In this document: one piece after another, positions 1-7,462 of the stretch | Position numbering within the stretch: the first letter of the stretch is position 1 | Layout: each line of letters begins with the position of its first letter | From: JBFHDX01 sp041584475 | Lineage (GTDB): Bacteria; Pseudomonadota; Alphaproteobacteria; UBA8366; JADFVY01 | Reading direction: 5' to 3' | DNA: 16,689 nucleotides | Assembly (NCBI GenBank): GCA_041584475.1 | Contig: JBFHDX010000084.1 | Location: 1-16,689, forward strand | Made by a program: the position numbers and the translations under genes | Notes under the pieces: generated by a model | Database searches by the model: none | What the model was told of the DNA's origin: nothing | Seen by the model: only the letters and a program-made list of their open reading frames with translations

Positions 1-329
1 CCGGTCAGGTAGTAGACCTCCTGCGGCCAGATCTCGAGGCCGAAGAAATAGGCGCGGCGCGACGGCATGTCGATCAGCAGCGCCTGGTCGGGCGCGTCGG
101 GACCGCGATCCCAGCGCAGCCACGGCGCCAGGTAGTAGATGCCGAGGAGGACGATGAGTCCGGCCCATTTCAGGTTGCGGAACAGGCCTTGCACGCTCTG
201 CGCATAGACGCGCACGCGCGACGCGTACAGCGGCTGGTCCTCGGCCGCCGTGCCCGGCGGCTCGGGCGCATCTCCGGATGCCGGTTTCGCCAGCGAAGTG
301 GGCAGGGTGTTCATGCCCTCAGCGTCCAT
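1..329 (-). CDS. ccoG: CcoG/FixG-family cbb3 oxidase assembly protein, N-terminal part (truncated by window edge)
   Basis: The minus-strand frame opens 2 bp after the ccoP stop and runs off the left edge; 109 codons are visible. CcoG is a membrane iron-sulfur protein that helps supply copper to cbb3 oxidase. The visible part has a Pro/Ala/Glu-rich cytoplasmic N-terminus (about residues 1-50), a first membrane helix around residues 55-72 (LIVLLGIYYLAPWLRW), and the stretch LLIDMPSRRAYFFGLEIWPQ, characteristic of the family. The ferredoxin-like cysteine motifs would lie in the missing C-terminal part. The ATG at 329 is preferred because GGCGAG lies 5-10 bp upstream; an in-frame ATG at 314 is possible but has poor ribosome-binding spacing. 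Position directly after ccoP matches the usual ccoNOQP-ccoGHIS order. The family call is firm; the start is less certain. Confidence 0.9.
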   Translation of the reverse strand, partial: MDAEGMNTLPTSLAKPASGDAPEPPGTAAEDQPLYASRVRVYAQSVQGLFRNLKWAGLIVLLGIYYLAPWLRWDRGPDAPDQALLIDMPSRRAYFFGLEIWPQEVYYLT

Positions 330-331
330 TC

Positions 332-1204
332 CTACTCGCCGCCGCCCAGTGCATGCACGTATACCGCCAGCTGCTTGATCGTCGCATCGTCGAGCCGCTC
401 GCCCCACGAAGGCATGACGCCGTTGCGGCTGTTGGTGATCGTTTCGACGATGGTCGCCATGTCTCCGCCGTACAGCCAGATCGCGTCATTGAGCCGTGGC
501 GCCCCGAGCTCGTGGTTGCCATCGCCCTGCTCGCCGTGACAGGCGGCACAGTTCTCCAGATAGACCGCCTCGCCGCGCTGCGCCGCCGCGTCGTCCGCGG
601 CCCCGCCGGCCAGCGCCAGCACGTACGCCGCAACATCATCGATCTGGTCCGCCGAGAGGATGCCGTCAACGCCGAAACGCGGCATCTCGGAGACCCGCGT
701 CTCTTCGTTCTGCGGCCAGCGGATGCCGTTTCTGATCGACGCGTAGATGGCGTCCAGCGTGCCGCCCCACAGCCACGCATCGTCGGCGAGGTTCGGATAG
801 CCCGGACCGCCCTGGGCGCCGGCGCCGTGGCACGGCGAGCAGTTGACCGCGAACGCGGCACCGCCGCCGGCCACCGCGAATTGGAACAGTTCGGCATTTT
901 GCGGTATTTCCTCGACCGGCGTCGCCGCGAGCTGCTCGATCCAGTGGGCGCGGGACGCTTCGACCGCAGCCATCGTGCTGCGCAGATCCTTGCGCGCCGT
1001 ATACCCGATAATGCCCTCGGTGTGTCCGCGCAGCGTCGGGATCGCCGGATAGACGAAATAGTAGCCGATCGACCAGATGATCGTCGCGTAGAACACGTAC
1101 AGCCACCATTTCGGCAACGGCGTATTCAGTTCCTTGACGCCGTCCCACTCGTGCCCGGTCGTCTCGGTTCCGGTTACCGCATCCTTTTCCACGTTCGTCG
1201 GCAT
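332..1204 (-). CDS. ccoP: cbb3-type cytochrome c oxidase subunit III, diheme cytochrome CcoP
   Basis: This 290-residue diheme c-type cytochrome passes electrons from soluble or membrane cytochromes to CcoO and CcoN at the periplasmic face. An N-terminal membrane helix spans about residues 33-54, followed by two cytochrome c domains. Heme motifs are CSPCH at 122-126 and CAACH at 219-223. Likely axial methionines are M174 (SEMPRFG) and M264 (GVMPSWG). Length and layout match the family. The ATG at 1204 has an AGGAGA ribosome-binding site about 7 bp upstream, and this site overlaps the ccoQ stop codon, which suggests translational coupling. It is the fourth gene of the ccoNOQP operon. Confidence 0.98.
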   Translation of the reverse strand: MPTNVEKDAVTGTETTGHEWDGVKELNTPLPKWWLYVFYATIIWSIGYYFVYPAIPTLRGHTEGIIGYTARKDLRSTMAAVEASRAHWIEQLAATPVEEIPQNAELFQFAVAGGGAAFAVNCSPCHGAGAQGGPGYPNLADDAWLWGGTLDAIYASIRNGIRWPQNEETRVSEMPRFGVDGILSADQIDDVAAYVLALAGGAADDAAAQRGEAVYLENCAACHGEQGDGNHELGAPRLNDAIWLYGGDMATIVETITNSRNGVMPSWGERLDDATIKQLAVYVHALGGGE

Positions 1205-1215
1205 GTCCGGCTCTC

Positions 1216-1401
1216 CTATTGCGTCCTGTCGTTACCGGGGGGCTCCTCGTCCTCGCGGAACGGAATCTGGGCATGGTCGCGCATCTGCTCGCTGCGCTTC
1301 CGCGACGGCCAGAACGTCCAGACGACGATCCCGATGAACACCGCCATCAGCCACACGACCCAGTATTCCGCGGCGATCCTCGACAACTCGGTCAGGCCCA
1401 T
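1216..1401 (-). CDS. ccoQ: cbb3-type cytochrome c oxidase subunit CcoQ/FixQ (small)
   Basis: This 61-residue protein lies between ccoO and ccoP. A single membrane helix covers about residues 13-31 (YWVVWLMAVFIGIVVWTFWP), followed by a charged cytoplasmic tail ending in an acidic, proline-containing stretch (FREDEEPPGNDRTQ). CcoQ has no cofactor; it stabilises the association of CcoP with the CcoNO core. The ATG at 1401 lies 11 bp after the ccoO stop, and an AGGGGGA ribosome-binding site overlaps that TAG. Size, topology and position are all as expected. Small CcoQ proteins are poorly conserved in sequence, so the call relies partly on context. Confidence 0.93.
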   Translation of the reverse strand: MGLTELSRIAAEYWVVWLMAVFIGIVVWTFWPSRKRSEQMRDHAQIPFREDEEPPGNDRTQ

Positions 1402-1412
1402 GGCCCGTCCCC

Positions 1413-2135
1413 CTACTGAACCAGATCGTCGGGCTCGATCGCCGAGAAATCGACGAGCACGCCGAGCATCTGCAGATAGGCGACGAGGGCATCCATCTCG
1501 GTGAGGCGTCCGGGGTCGCCGTCGAGATCGCCCACCGCCGCCTTCGGATAGCGCGCCAGCAGACCGTCGTGGTCGGCTTCCGCATCCGCCTGGGCCCGGA
1601 GATCGGCAAGCGCGTTCTCGATCATCGCGTCGTCGTAGGGAACGCCGATCATCCGGTTGACCTCGAGATGCGCCGCCGCGTCCTCGAAGTCGAGCTCCCG
1701 CATCAGGAACGGATAGCCGGGCATGATCGACTCCGGCACCAGCGCACGCGGGTCTATCAGGTGCTCGACGTGCCATTCGTTCGAATAGCGGCCGCCGACC
1801 CGCGCCAGATCCGGCCCGGTGCGCTTCGAGCCCCACTGGAACGGATGGTCGTACATGCTCTCGGCCGCGAGGCTGTAATGGCCGTAGCGCTCGACCTCGT
1901 CGCGGAACGGCCGGACCATCTGGCTGTGGCAGAGGTAACAGCCCTCGCGGAGGTAGATATTCCGCCCTGCGAGTTCGAGCGGGCTGTAGGGCCGCACGCC
2001 CTCCACGCGCTCCACGGTGGTTTCGATCGTGTACAGCGGCACGATCTCGACGAGGCCGCCGATGGAAATGGTGATGAGGACCAGCACCGCCATCAGGATG
2101 ACGTTGCGCTCGATCGTCGTATGCTTGATGAACAT
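1413..2135 (-). CDS. ccoO: cbb3-type cytochrome c oxidase subunit II, monoheme cytochrome CcoO
   Basis: This 240-residue monoheme cytochrome c subunit is anchored by one N-terminal helix (about residues 12-30) with its heme domain in the periplasm. It relays electrons from CcoP to the heme b centres of CcoN. The heme attachment motif CYLCH is at 66-70 within the family signature EGCYLCHSQMVRPFRDE, and M138 in ESIMPGYPF is the likely axial ligand. RYGHYSLAAES and HPFQWGSKRTGPDLARVGG are strongly conserved family segments. The ATG at 2135 lies 13 bp after the ccoN stop with a G-rich ribosome-binding site (GGGGGGG) upstream. Length is normal and no anomaly is visible. Confidence 0.98.
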   Translation of the reverse strand: MFIKHTTIERNVILMAVLVLITISIGGLVEIVPLYTIETTVERVEGVRPYSPLELAGRNIYLREGCYLCHSQMVRPFRDEVERYGHYSLAAESMYDHPFQWGSKRTGPDLARVGGRYSNEWHVEHLIDPRALVPESIMPGYPFLMRELDFEDAAAHLEVNRMIGVPYDDAMIENALADLRAQADAEADHDGLLARYPKAAVGDLDGDPGRLTEMDALVAYLQMLGVLVDFSAIEPDDLVQ

Positions 2136-2148
2136 CGTCCGCCCCCCC

Positions 2149-3600
2149 TCAAGCCGGCATGCCGAACGGCTTTTCGTCGCGGACGTCGCCGCGCGCCGTG
2201 CGCCAAAGGTTGTAGACCATGACGAACGAACCGAGCAGGAACAGCACGCCGCCGAGCGCCCGGATCAGGTAGTAGGGGTGCATGGCCTCCACGGTCTCGA
2301 CGAACGAGTACTGGAGGAAGCCGAGCGAGTCGTACGACCGCCACATCAGCCCCTGCATGATGCCCGAGACCCACATCGCGGTGATGTAGAGCACGATACC
2401 GATGGTCGCGATCCAGAAATGGTAGCTGACCAGTTGCTGGCTGTAGAGACCGTCGCGCTTCCACAGCCTCGGCACGAGGAAATAGATTGCCCCGAAGCTG
2501 ACGAAGGCGACCCAGCCGAGCGCGCCGGAATGGACGTGGCCGATCGTCCAGTCCGTATAATGCGAGAGCGAGTTCACCGCCTTGATCGACATCATCGGCC
2601 CTTCGAACGTGCTCATCCCGTAGAAGCCGACGGAGACGACGAGGAAGCGCAGCACCGGGTCGGTGCGCAGCTTGTGCCAGGCGCCGGACAGCGTCATGAG
2701 GCCGTTGATCATGCCGCCCCAGGACGGCATCCACAGCATGACCGAGAAGGTCATGCCCAGCGTCTGGGCCCAGTCCGGCAGCGCCGTGTAGTGCAGATGG
2801 TGCGGCCCGGCCCAGATGTAGAGGAAGATCAGGGTCCAGAAATGGACGATCGACAGCCGGTACGAGTAGATCGGTCGTTCCGCCTGTTTCGGCACGAAGT
2901 AGTACATGATGCCGAGGAAACCGGCGGTCAGGAAGAAGCCGACCGCATTGTGCGCATACCACCACTGGATCAGGGCGTCCTGCACGCCGGACCACATCGT
3001 GTAGCTCTTGGCGCCCGTCCACGAGACCGGCACCGCCATGTTGTTGACGATGTGCAGCACCGCGACGGTGACGATGAACGCCAGGTAGAACCAGTTGGCG
3101 ACGTAGATGTGCGGCTCGCTGCGCCGCATGATCGTGCCGACGAAGACGACGAGGTAGACGACCCAGACCACCGTGAGCCAGAGATCGACGAACCATTCGG
3201 GCTCGGCGTACTCCTTGCTCTGGGTGACGCCGAGGACATAGCCGAGCGCCGCCATGACTATGAACAGCTGATAGCCCCAGAACAGGAAATTCGCCGCCGC
3301 GGGGCCGCCGAACAGCGGTGCCCTGCACGTCCGCTGGACGACATACAGCGACGTCGCGAACAGGGCGTTGCCGCCGAACGCGAAGATCACGGCCGAGGTG
3401 TGAACCGGCCTCAGCCGCCCGAAGGTCAGCCATTCGAGATCGAAATTCAGTGCCGGAAAGGCGAGCTGAAGCGCAATGAACACGCCTGCCGCGAACCCGA
3501 CCACGCCCCAGAAGACCGTCGCGATGGTGAAGCGGCGGACGACGGCCTCGTCGTAGCCGGCCACCGACCTCATGTCGTCGACTGTTACTGCTGTCGCCAT
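2149..3600 (-). CDS. ccoN: cbb3-type cytochrome c oxidase catalytic subunit I CcoN
   Basis: This is the catalytic heme-copper subunit (483 residues), which reduces O2 to water with high affinity and pumps protons in the inner membrane. Its many hydrophobic helices carry the expected ligands: H67 (low-spin heme b, RPVHTSA), H217, H267 and H268 (CuB; WWYAHNAVGFF and WAGPHHLHY), and H355/H357 (IGHVHSGALGW). Y261 occupies the place of the tyrosine cross-linked to a CuB histidine in cbb3 enzymes, and E333 (TFEGPMM) the conserved glutamate near heme b3. The ATG at 3600 is chosen over an in-frame ATG at 3636 because GGGGGGAA lies about 6 bp upstream and family members begin near here. An FNR/FixK-type box lies about 165 bp upstream, consistent with low-oxygen induction. 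Confidence 0.98.
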   Translation of the reverse strand: MATAVTVDDMRSVAGYDEAVVRRFTIATVFWGVVGFAAGVFIALQLAFPALNFDLEWLTFGRLRPVHTSAVIFAFGGNALFATSLYVVQRTCRAPLFGGPAAANFLFWGYQLFIVMAALGYVLGVTQSKEYAEPEWFVDLWLTVVWVVYLVVFVGTIMRRSEPHIYVANWFYLAFIVTVAVLHIVNNMAVPVSWTGAKSYTMWSGVQDALIQWWYAHNAVGFFLTAGFLGIMYYFVPKQAERPIYSYRLSIVHFWTLIFLYIWAGPHHLHYTALPDWAQTLGMTFSVMLWMPSWGGMINGLMTLSGAWHKLRTDPVLRFLVVSVGFYGMSTFEGPMMSIKAVNSLSHYTDWTIGHVHSGALGWVAFVSFGAIYFLVPRLWKRDGLYSQQLVSYHFWIATIGIVLYITAMWVSGIMQGLMWRSYDSLGFLQYSFVETVEAMHPYYLIRALGGVLFLLGSFVMVYNLWRTARGDVRDEKPFGMPA

Positions 3601-3627
3601 GCGCCATTCCCCCCAACCGAATACACC

Positions 3628-3649
3628 GCGCGGCAATCATGCGCGGCAA
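3628..3649. repeat. 9-bp direct repeat in the ccoN leader
   Basis: GCGCGGCAA occurs twice (3628-3636 and 3641-3649), separated by TCAT, giving a 13-bp period. It lies 28-49 bp upstream of the ccoN start codon, between the FNR-type box and the gene, so it is probably in the transcribed leader or near the promoter. The repeat is exact. Its function is unknown; GC-rich composition makes a chance origin quite possible. Confidence 0.5.
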
Positions 3650-3762
3650 GCACATCATCTGCCACGAAGCCTTACGATCACGTCACGGGTAATCGCGGTG
3701 CCGTCCCCCGGCCCCGCCGTGCCCCTTCGCGGGGAAAGTGGCCCGGCAGTGTGCACCGCACA

Positions 3763-3776
3763 TTGATCTAGGTCAA
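3763..3776. promoter_or_regulatory. FNR/FixK-type box between ccoN and the divergent gene
   Basis: TTGATCTAGGTCAA matches the FNR/Anr/FixK consensus TTGAT-N4-ATCAA at 9 of 10 defined positions. The box is centred at about 3769.5, 169 bp from the ccoN start. If used as a class II site (centred near -41.5), ccoN transcription would begin near 3728, with a weak -10 candidate CACTTT (minus strand, 3740-3735). This is the expected control element for a cbb3 operon. Because the site is near-palindromic it could also act rightward on the gene at 3917, where CATGCT at 3799-3804 would be a similarly weak -10. The site call is strong; the TSS estimates are inferred. Confidence 0.85.
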
Positions 3777-3916
3777 AGACGAAGATCGCGCGGAAATTCA
3801 TGCTCTCGACTGGAGCCGATCGCCGTTTTACCTGAGGTATTTGGACACTGGCTGAGTTGTACTTTGAAACGGCGGCAAGGGCTCCGAAACGAGAAAACGA
3901 AGATCAAGTGATCGGA

Positions 3917-4396
3917 ATGCCCAGGAAGTACGTGGTCAAACCGCTCGGCGAGGGTAAGGTCCTCCAGGCCTATCCGCTCGTACAGTCTGCGGTACCGCAC
4001 CTGACGCTGGAGCAGTGGCTCGACTACGTTCGCTCGATCAACGACCGCCAGTCGAGCGAGCCCGGCTGCGCCGGCGTCATGTCGGCGGAGACGCGCGACG
4101 GCTACATTTACGGACTCTACTGCCACGCGGTCGAACAGGACATCCATCACGGCCGGGTCCTCAAGGTGCGCAACTTCGTCGCCGCTGACCTGTACAGCAC
4201 GTCCGGCATCGTCGACCGGCTGGTCAACTCGATCGTCACGGTCGCGCGCGACAGCGGCTGCAGCGCCGTGCATGTCGACCTGCCCGACACCCCGAGCCGG
4301 ACGCCGCGGCCGGCGGAGGGCGTGGTCAACCTGTTCAAGGACGCCGGGTTCCGGGTCGAGTCGGTGGCCCTCTGCAGGCCGGTCGACAAGGGCTGA
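3917..4396 (+). CDS. Small GNAT-like protein of unknown substrate
   Basis: This 159-residue soluble protein has the general layout of a GCN5-related N-acetyltransferase. An N-terminal strand and helix (KYVVKPLGEGKVLQAYPLVQ) are followed by a central strand pair (YIYGLYCHAV, VLKVRNFVAADLY), a long helix (GIVDRLVNSIVTVARDSGC), a strand (AVHVDLP), and a C-terminal NLFKDAGFRVESVALCRP typical of the GNAT end. The usual R/Q-x-x-G-x-G/A loop for acetyl-CoA is degenerate (STSGIV), so activity is uncertain. I prefer the ATG at 3917; a TTG at 3857 and a GTG at 3908 are in frame, and no start has a good ribosome-binding site. It is divergent from ccoN across an FNR-type box, so oxygen control is possible. 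The substrate is not recognisable. Confidence 0.6.
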   Translation: MPRKYVVKPLGEGKVLQAYPLVQSAVPHLTLEQWLDYVRSINDRQSSEPGCAGVMSAETRDGYIYGLYCHAVEQDIHHGRVLKVRNFVAADLYSTSGIVDRLVNSIVTVARDSGCSAVHVDLPDTPSRTPRPAEGVVNLFKDAGFRVESVALCRPVDKG

Positions 4397-4471
4397 CGCG
4401 CCGCCCCGTTTTCTTTCGAGCGCAAGCCCTCTACGATGGCGGCTGCATCCCGGCCGTCCTGTGTTCATGAC

Positions 4472-6184
4472 ATGATTGCGCTGCGCCGTCTGTTCCTGCT
4501 GCTGACCGCCCTGACGGTCCCGCTTGCCGTCGCGGGCGCCACCGCCACCCGCGAGCCGGCCGTTGCCAAGCGGTTCATGGTTGCGGCCGCCAATCCGCAC
4601 GCCACCGCGGCCGGTATCGCCATCCTCGAGGCCGGTGGCAGCGCCGTCGATGCGGCGGTCGCCGTGCAGCTCGTACTCGGCCTCGTCGAACCGCAGAGCT
4701 CGGGCATCGGTGGCGGCGCGTTCATGGTCCGCTACGACGCCGCGAGTCGCGCCGTCGCGACCTTCGATGGCCGCGAGACCGCACCGGCGGCGGCGACGGC
4801 GGAGCTGTTCCTGACGGCGGCGGGAGAGCCGATGCAATTCTGGGACGCCGTGGTCGGCGGCCGTTCGGTCGGCGTTCCCGGCACGCTGCGCATGCTCGAG
4901 ATGGCGCATCGCCGGCACGGACGTCTGCCCTGGAGCCGCCTGTTCGAGCCGGCGATCCGGCTGGCCGATGGCGGCTTCGCGGTTTCCGAGCGATTGCACG
5001 CCATGATCGCCGACGACGCTCATCTGCGCCGTTATCCGGCCGCACGCGCCTACTTCCACCTCGAGTCGGGGCAGCCGCTGCCGGTCGGCCGGCTCCTCAA
5101 GAACCCCGACTATGCGGCAACGCTGCGCGCGGTTGCCCAGGGCGGCGCCGACGCGTTCTACCGCGGCGAAATCGCGCGCGATATCGTCGCGGCGGTTCGT
5201 GGAGCCGCGGACAATCCCGGCCTGCTCAGCGAGGCCGATCTCGCCGCCTACGAGGCCAAGCTGCGACCGCCGGTCTGCATCGATTACCGCGCGCACCGGG
5301 TCTGCGGCATGGGCCCGCCCAGCTCCGGCGGCCTCACCGTGGCGCTGATCCTCGGACTGCTCGAACGCTTTGACCTGGCCTCGCTGCGCCCCAATACGGC
5401 GGATGCCGAGCACCTCTTCATCGAGGCGGCCCGGCTCGCCTACGCCGACCGCGCCCTGTTCATGGCCGATTCCGATTTCGTCGACGTCCCGGTCGCCGGA
5501 CTGCTCGACCGCGACTACCTGCGTCGCCGGTCGCGCCTGATCGATCGCACGCGGTCGATGGGGACCGCGACGGCGGGCGAGCCGCCGTCACGACGGACGC
5601 AGCGGCACGAACCGGGCCGCGCGGTCGAGCTGCCCTCGACGAGCCATTTCAGCATCGTCGACGCCGCCGGCAACGCGGTGTCGATGACGACCTCGATCGA
5701 GAGCGCCTTCGGTTCGCGGCTGATGGTGCGCGGCTTCCTGCTCAACAACCAGCTGACCGACTTCTCGTTCCGCGCCGAGGCGGACGGGCGCGCGGTCGCC
5801 AACCGCGTCGAGGCCGGCAAGCGCCCGCGCTCGTCGATGGCACCGACCGTCGTCCTCGACGCGCGCGGACGGCTCGAGCTCGTCGTCGGTTCGCCCGGCG
5901 GAAGCCGCATCATCAACTACGTGGCGCGCGCCGTGATCGCGATGCTCGACTGGGGGCTCGACGTTCAGCAGGCGGTCTCGCTGCCGCACGTCGTCAGTCG
6001 CAACGGCACCGTCGATCTCGAAGCCGGCACCGCGGCGGCGACGCTGGCGGACGCGCTGACGGCGCGCGGGCACGAGGTGCGCGTGCGCGCGCTGACCAGC
6101 GGCCTGCACGGTATCGCGGTGCCGGGGGACACGCTGCTGGGCGGCGCCGATCCGCGCCGCGAGGGGGTCGCGGCCGGGCGCTGA
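4472..6184 (+). CDS. ggt: Gamma-glutamyltranspeptidase (glutathione hydrolase), secreted
   Basis: This is an Ntn-hydrolase precursor of 570 residues that cleaves gamma-glutamyl bonds, chiefly in glutathione, in the periplasm. The ATG at 4472 is chosen because it starts directly on a signal peptide (IALRRLFLLLTALTVPLAVAGA); an in-frame ATG at 4436 would add 12 residues before it. Neither has a clear ribosome-binding site. Autoprocessing would occur before T390 (PSTSHFSIVD), the nucleophile, giving large and small subunits. Other family residues are the glutamate-binding R101 (DGRETAP), S454/S455 (RPRSSMAPT) and the GSPGG oxyanion loop near 474-478. The segment before RPRSSM is about five residues shorter than my recollection of the E. 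coli lid loop. Pathway is inferred as glutathione salvage. Confidence 0.95.
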   Translation: MIALRRLFLLLTALTVPLAVAGATATREPAVAKRFMVAAANPHATAAGIAILEAGGSAVDAAVAVQLVLGLVEPQSSGIGGGAFMVRYDAASRAVATFDGRETAPAAATAELFLTAAGEPMQFWDAVVGGRSVGVPGTLRMLEMAHRRHGRLPWSRLFEPAIRLADGGFAVSERLHAMIADDAHLRRYPAARAYFHLESGQPLPVGRLLKNPDYAATLRAVAQGGADAFYRGEIARDIVAAVRGAADNPGLLSEADLAAYEAKLRPPVCIDYRAHRVCGMGPPSSGGLTVALILGLLERFDLASLRPNTADAEHLFIEAARLAYADRALFMADSDFVDVPVAGLLDRDYLRRRSRLIDRTRSMGTATAGEPPSRRTQRHEPGRAVELPSTSHFSIVDAAGNAVSMTTSIESAFGSRLMVRGFLLNNQLTDFSFRAEADGRAVANRVEAGKRPRSSMAPTVVLDARGRLELVVGSPGGSRIINYVARAVIAMLDWGLDVQQAVSLPHVVSRNGTVDLEAGTAAATLADALTARGHEVRVRALTSGLHGIAVPGDTLLGGADPRREGVAAGR

Positions 6185-6244
6185 CCCGATGCCGCGCCGA
6201 TTCCGGCTTGCGCACCGCCGCCGCGGGCCGTAACAGTCGGCGCC

Positions 6245-7444
6245 ATGACCGGACCGCGCGCGACCTACCCGACGGTGACGCTGCTGCCGCGCCATGCGCG
6301 TCGCGTCGCGTCGGGCCATCCCTGGGTCTACTCGAACGAGATCCGCATGACGCCGGAGGCGAAGGCGTTGCCGCCGGGCAACCTCGTCCGTCTGGTGACG
6401 GATGCCGGCGAGACCCTCGGCATCGCCGGTTTCAACCCGCACAGCCTGGTCGCCGCGCGCTTGCTCGAGCGCAGCGGCAAGGCCGTCATCGACGCCGGCT
6501 TTCTGGTCGCGCGGATCCGCCGCTGCCTCGTTCTGCGGGAGAAGCTCTATGCGGCGCCGTGCTACCGGCTCGTGCACGCCGAGGCGGACGGCCTGCCGGG
6601 CGTCATCGTCGACCGCTTCGGGGACGCGCTCGCCGTGCAGCTCAACAGCGCGACGATGGAACTGCTGCGCGCAGCCCTGCTACAGGCCCTGGACGAGGTG
6701 CTGGCGCCGCGCACGATCGTGCTGCGCAACGACAGTCCCGTGCGCGCACTCGAAGGGCTCGCGCGGGAGGTCGAGGTCGTGCGCGGCGATGCCGCGGAAC
6801 CGGTGACGCTGACCGAGGACGATGCGCGCTTCCTCGCCGACCTGACGGGCGGTCAGAAGACCGGCTGGTTCTTCGACCAGCGCGACAACCGCAGCTTCGT
6901 GGCGGGACTGGCGCGCGGATCACGGCTGCTCGATCTGTACGCCCACAGCGGCGGCTTCGCCCTGCGCTCGGCCGTCGGCGGCGCGCGCCAGGTGTTCGCG
7001 GTCGACAGCTCGGCCGACGCCCTGGCGCTCGCCGAGCGATCCGCGACGCTGAACGGCGTGGCGGACCGCTGCACCTTCGTCAGGGCGGACGCGTTCGCCG
7101 AAATGGAGCGCCTGAAGTCGACGCAGGGCCGATTCGACATCGTCGTCGCCGATCCGCCCGCCTTCGTCAAAACGAAGAAGGATCTCGGCAGCGGCAGCCG
7201 GGGCTATCGCAAGATGGTCCGCCTCGCGGCGCGGCTCGTGGCCCCGGGCGGCTTCCTGTTCGTCGCCTCCTGCTCGCACCACGTGTCGGGCGACCTGTTC
7301 GACGAGCAGGTCCGTCGGGGGCTCGGCGACGCGCGCCGCAGCGGCCGCGTGCTGCGCCGCGCCGGTGCCGGCCCCGACCATCCGGTCCATCCGTGGCTGC
7401 CGGAATCGGCCTATCTCAAGGCGCGCGTCCTGCAGCTCGACTGA
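6245..7444 (+). CDS. rlmI: Class I SAM-dependent rRNA cytosine methyltransferase, RlmI-like
   Basis: This 399-residue protein matches the RlmI family, which makes 5-methylcytosine in 23S rRNA. Residues 1-75 form a PUA-like RNA-binding domain (RHARRVASGHPWVYSNEI, GIAGFNPHSLVAARLL), and 95-190 the RlmI-type central domain with LPGVIVDRFGD. From about 195 comes the Rossmann methyltransferase domain, starting at the family signature KTGWFFDQRDNR. It has the SAM loop LLDLYAHSGGF (228-238), acidic VDSS (253-256), the catalytic-region DPPAF (303-307) and the cysteine motif ASCSHHV (341-347). The ATG at 6245 lies 60 bp after ggt without a clear ribosome-binding site. The exact rRNA position modified is not certain, so the symbol is by family. 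Confidence 0.88.
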   Translation: MTGPRATYPTVTLLPRHARRVASGHPWVYSNEIRMTPEAKALPPGNLVRLVTDAGETLGIAGFNPHSLVAARLLERSGKAVIDAGFLVARIRRCLVLREKLYAAPCYRLVHAEADGLPGVIVDRFGDALAVQLNSATMELLRAALLQALDEVLAPRTIVLRNDSPVRALEGLAREVEVVRGDAAEPVTLTEDDARFLADLTGGQKTGWFFDQRDNRSFVAGLARGSRLLDLYAHSGGFALRSAVGGARQVFAVDSSADALALAERSATLNGVADRCTFVRADAFAEMERLKSTQGRFDIVVADPPAFVKTKKDLGSGSRGYRKMVRLAARLVAPGGFLFVASCSHHVSGDLFDEQVRRGLGDARRSGRVLRRAGAGPDHPVHPWLPESAYLKARVLQLD

Positions 7445-7450
7445 ATCGCC

Positions 7451-7462
7451 CGCTCCGGAGCG
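7451..7462. repeat. 12-bp perfect palindrome between convergent genes
   Basis: CGCTCCGGAGCG lies in the 18-bp gap between the rlmI-like stop (7444) and the histidine kinase stop (7463). It could form only a short stem with a CCGG loop, and no T-tract follows on either strand, so it is at best a weak bidirectional termination signal. Confidence 0.3.

Larger units (their letters stand above)
3601..3916. other. Divergent intergenic region ccoN / GNAT-like gene
   Basis: These 316 bases separate two divergent starts. They hold the FNR/FixK-type box (3763-3776), the 9-bp direct repeat (3628-3649) and a short CCCC-TTCGC-GGGG inverted repeat at 3722-3734. The part from about 3785 to 3916 is clearly less GC-rich than the flanks, as expected of a promoter region. 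No convincing additional gene or sigma70 hexamer pair was found; short frames here are extensions of neighbouring gene frames. Confidence 0.6.

Noticed and set aside
3722..3734. CCCC-TTCGC-GGGG inverted repeat in the ccoN upstream region
   Set aside because: A 4-bp stem with a 5-nt loop is too short to be convincing as a terminator or regulatory hairpin.
2017..3771. 584-codon open frame on the plus strand opposite ccoN
   Set aside because: The translation is a His/Arg/Asp/Glu-rich low-complexity sequence with no domain, and ccoN on the other strand carries all its heme and copper ligands.
3773..5413. 546-codon open frame on the minus strand opposite ggt and the GNAT-like gene
   Set aside because: It is antisense to two well-supported genes, is Arg/Asp/Gly-rich without any domain, and is explained by high GC at third codon positions, which removes stops on the opposite strand.
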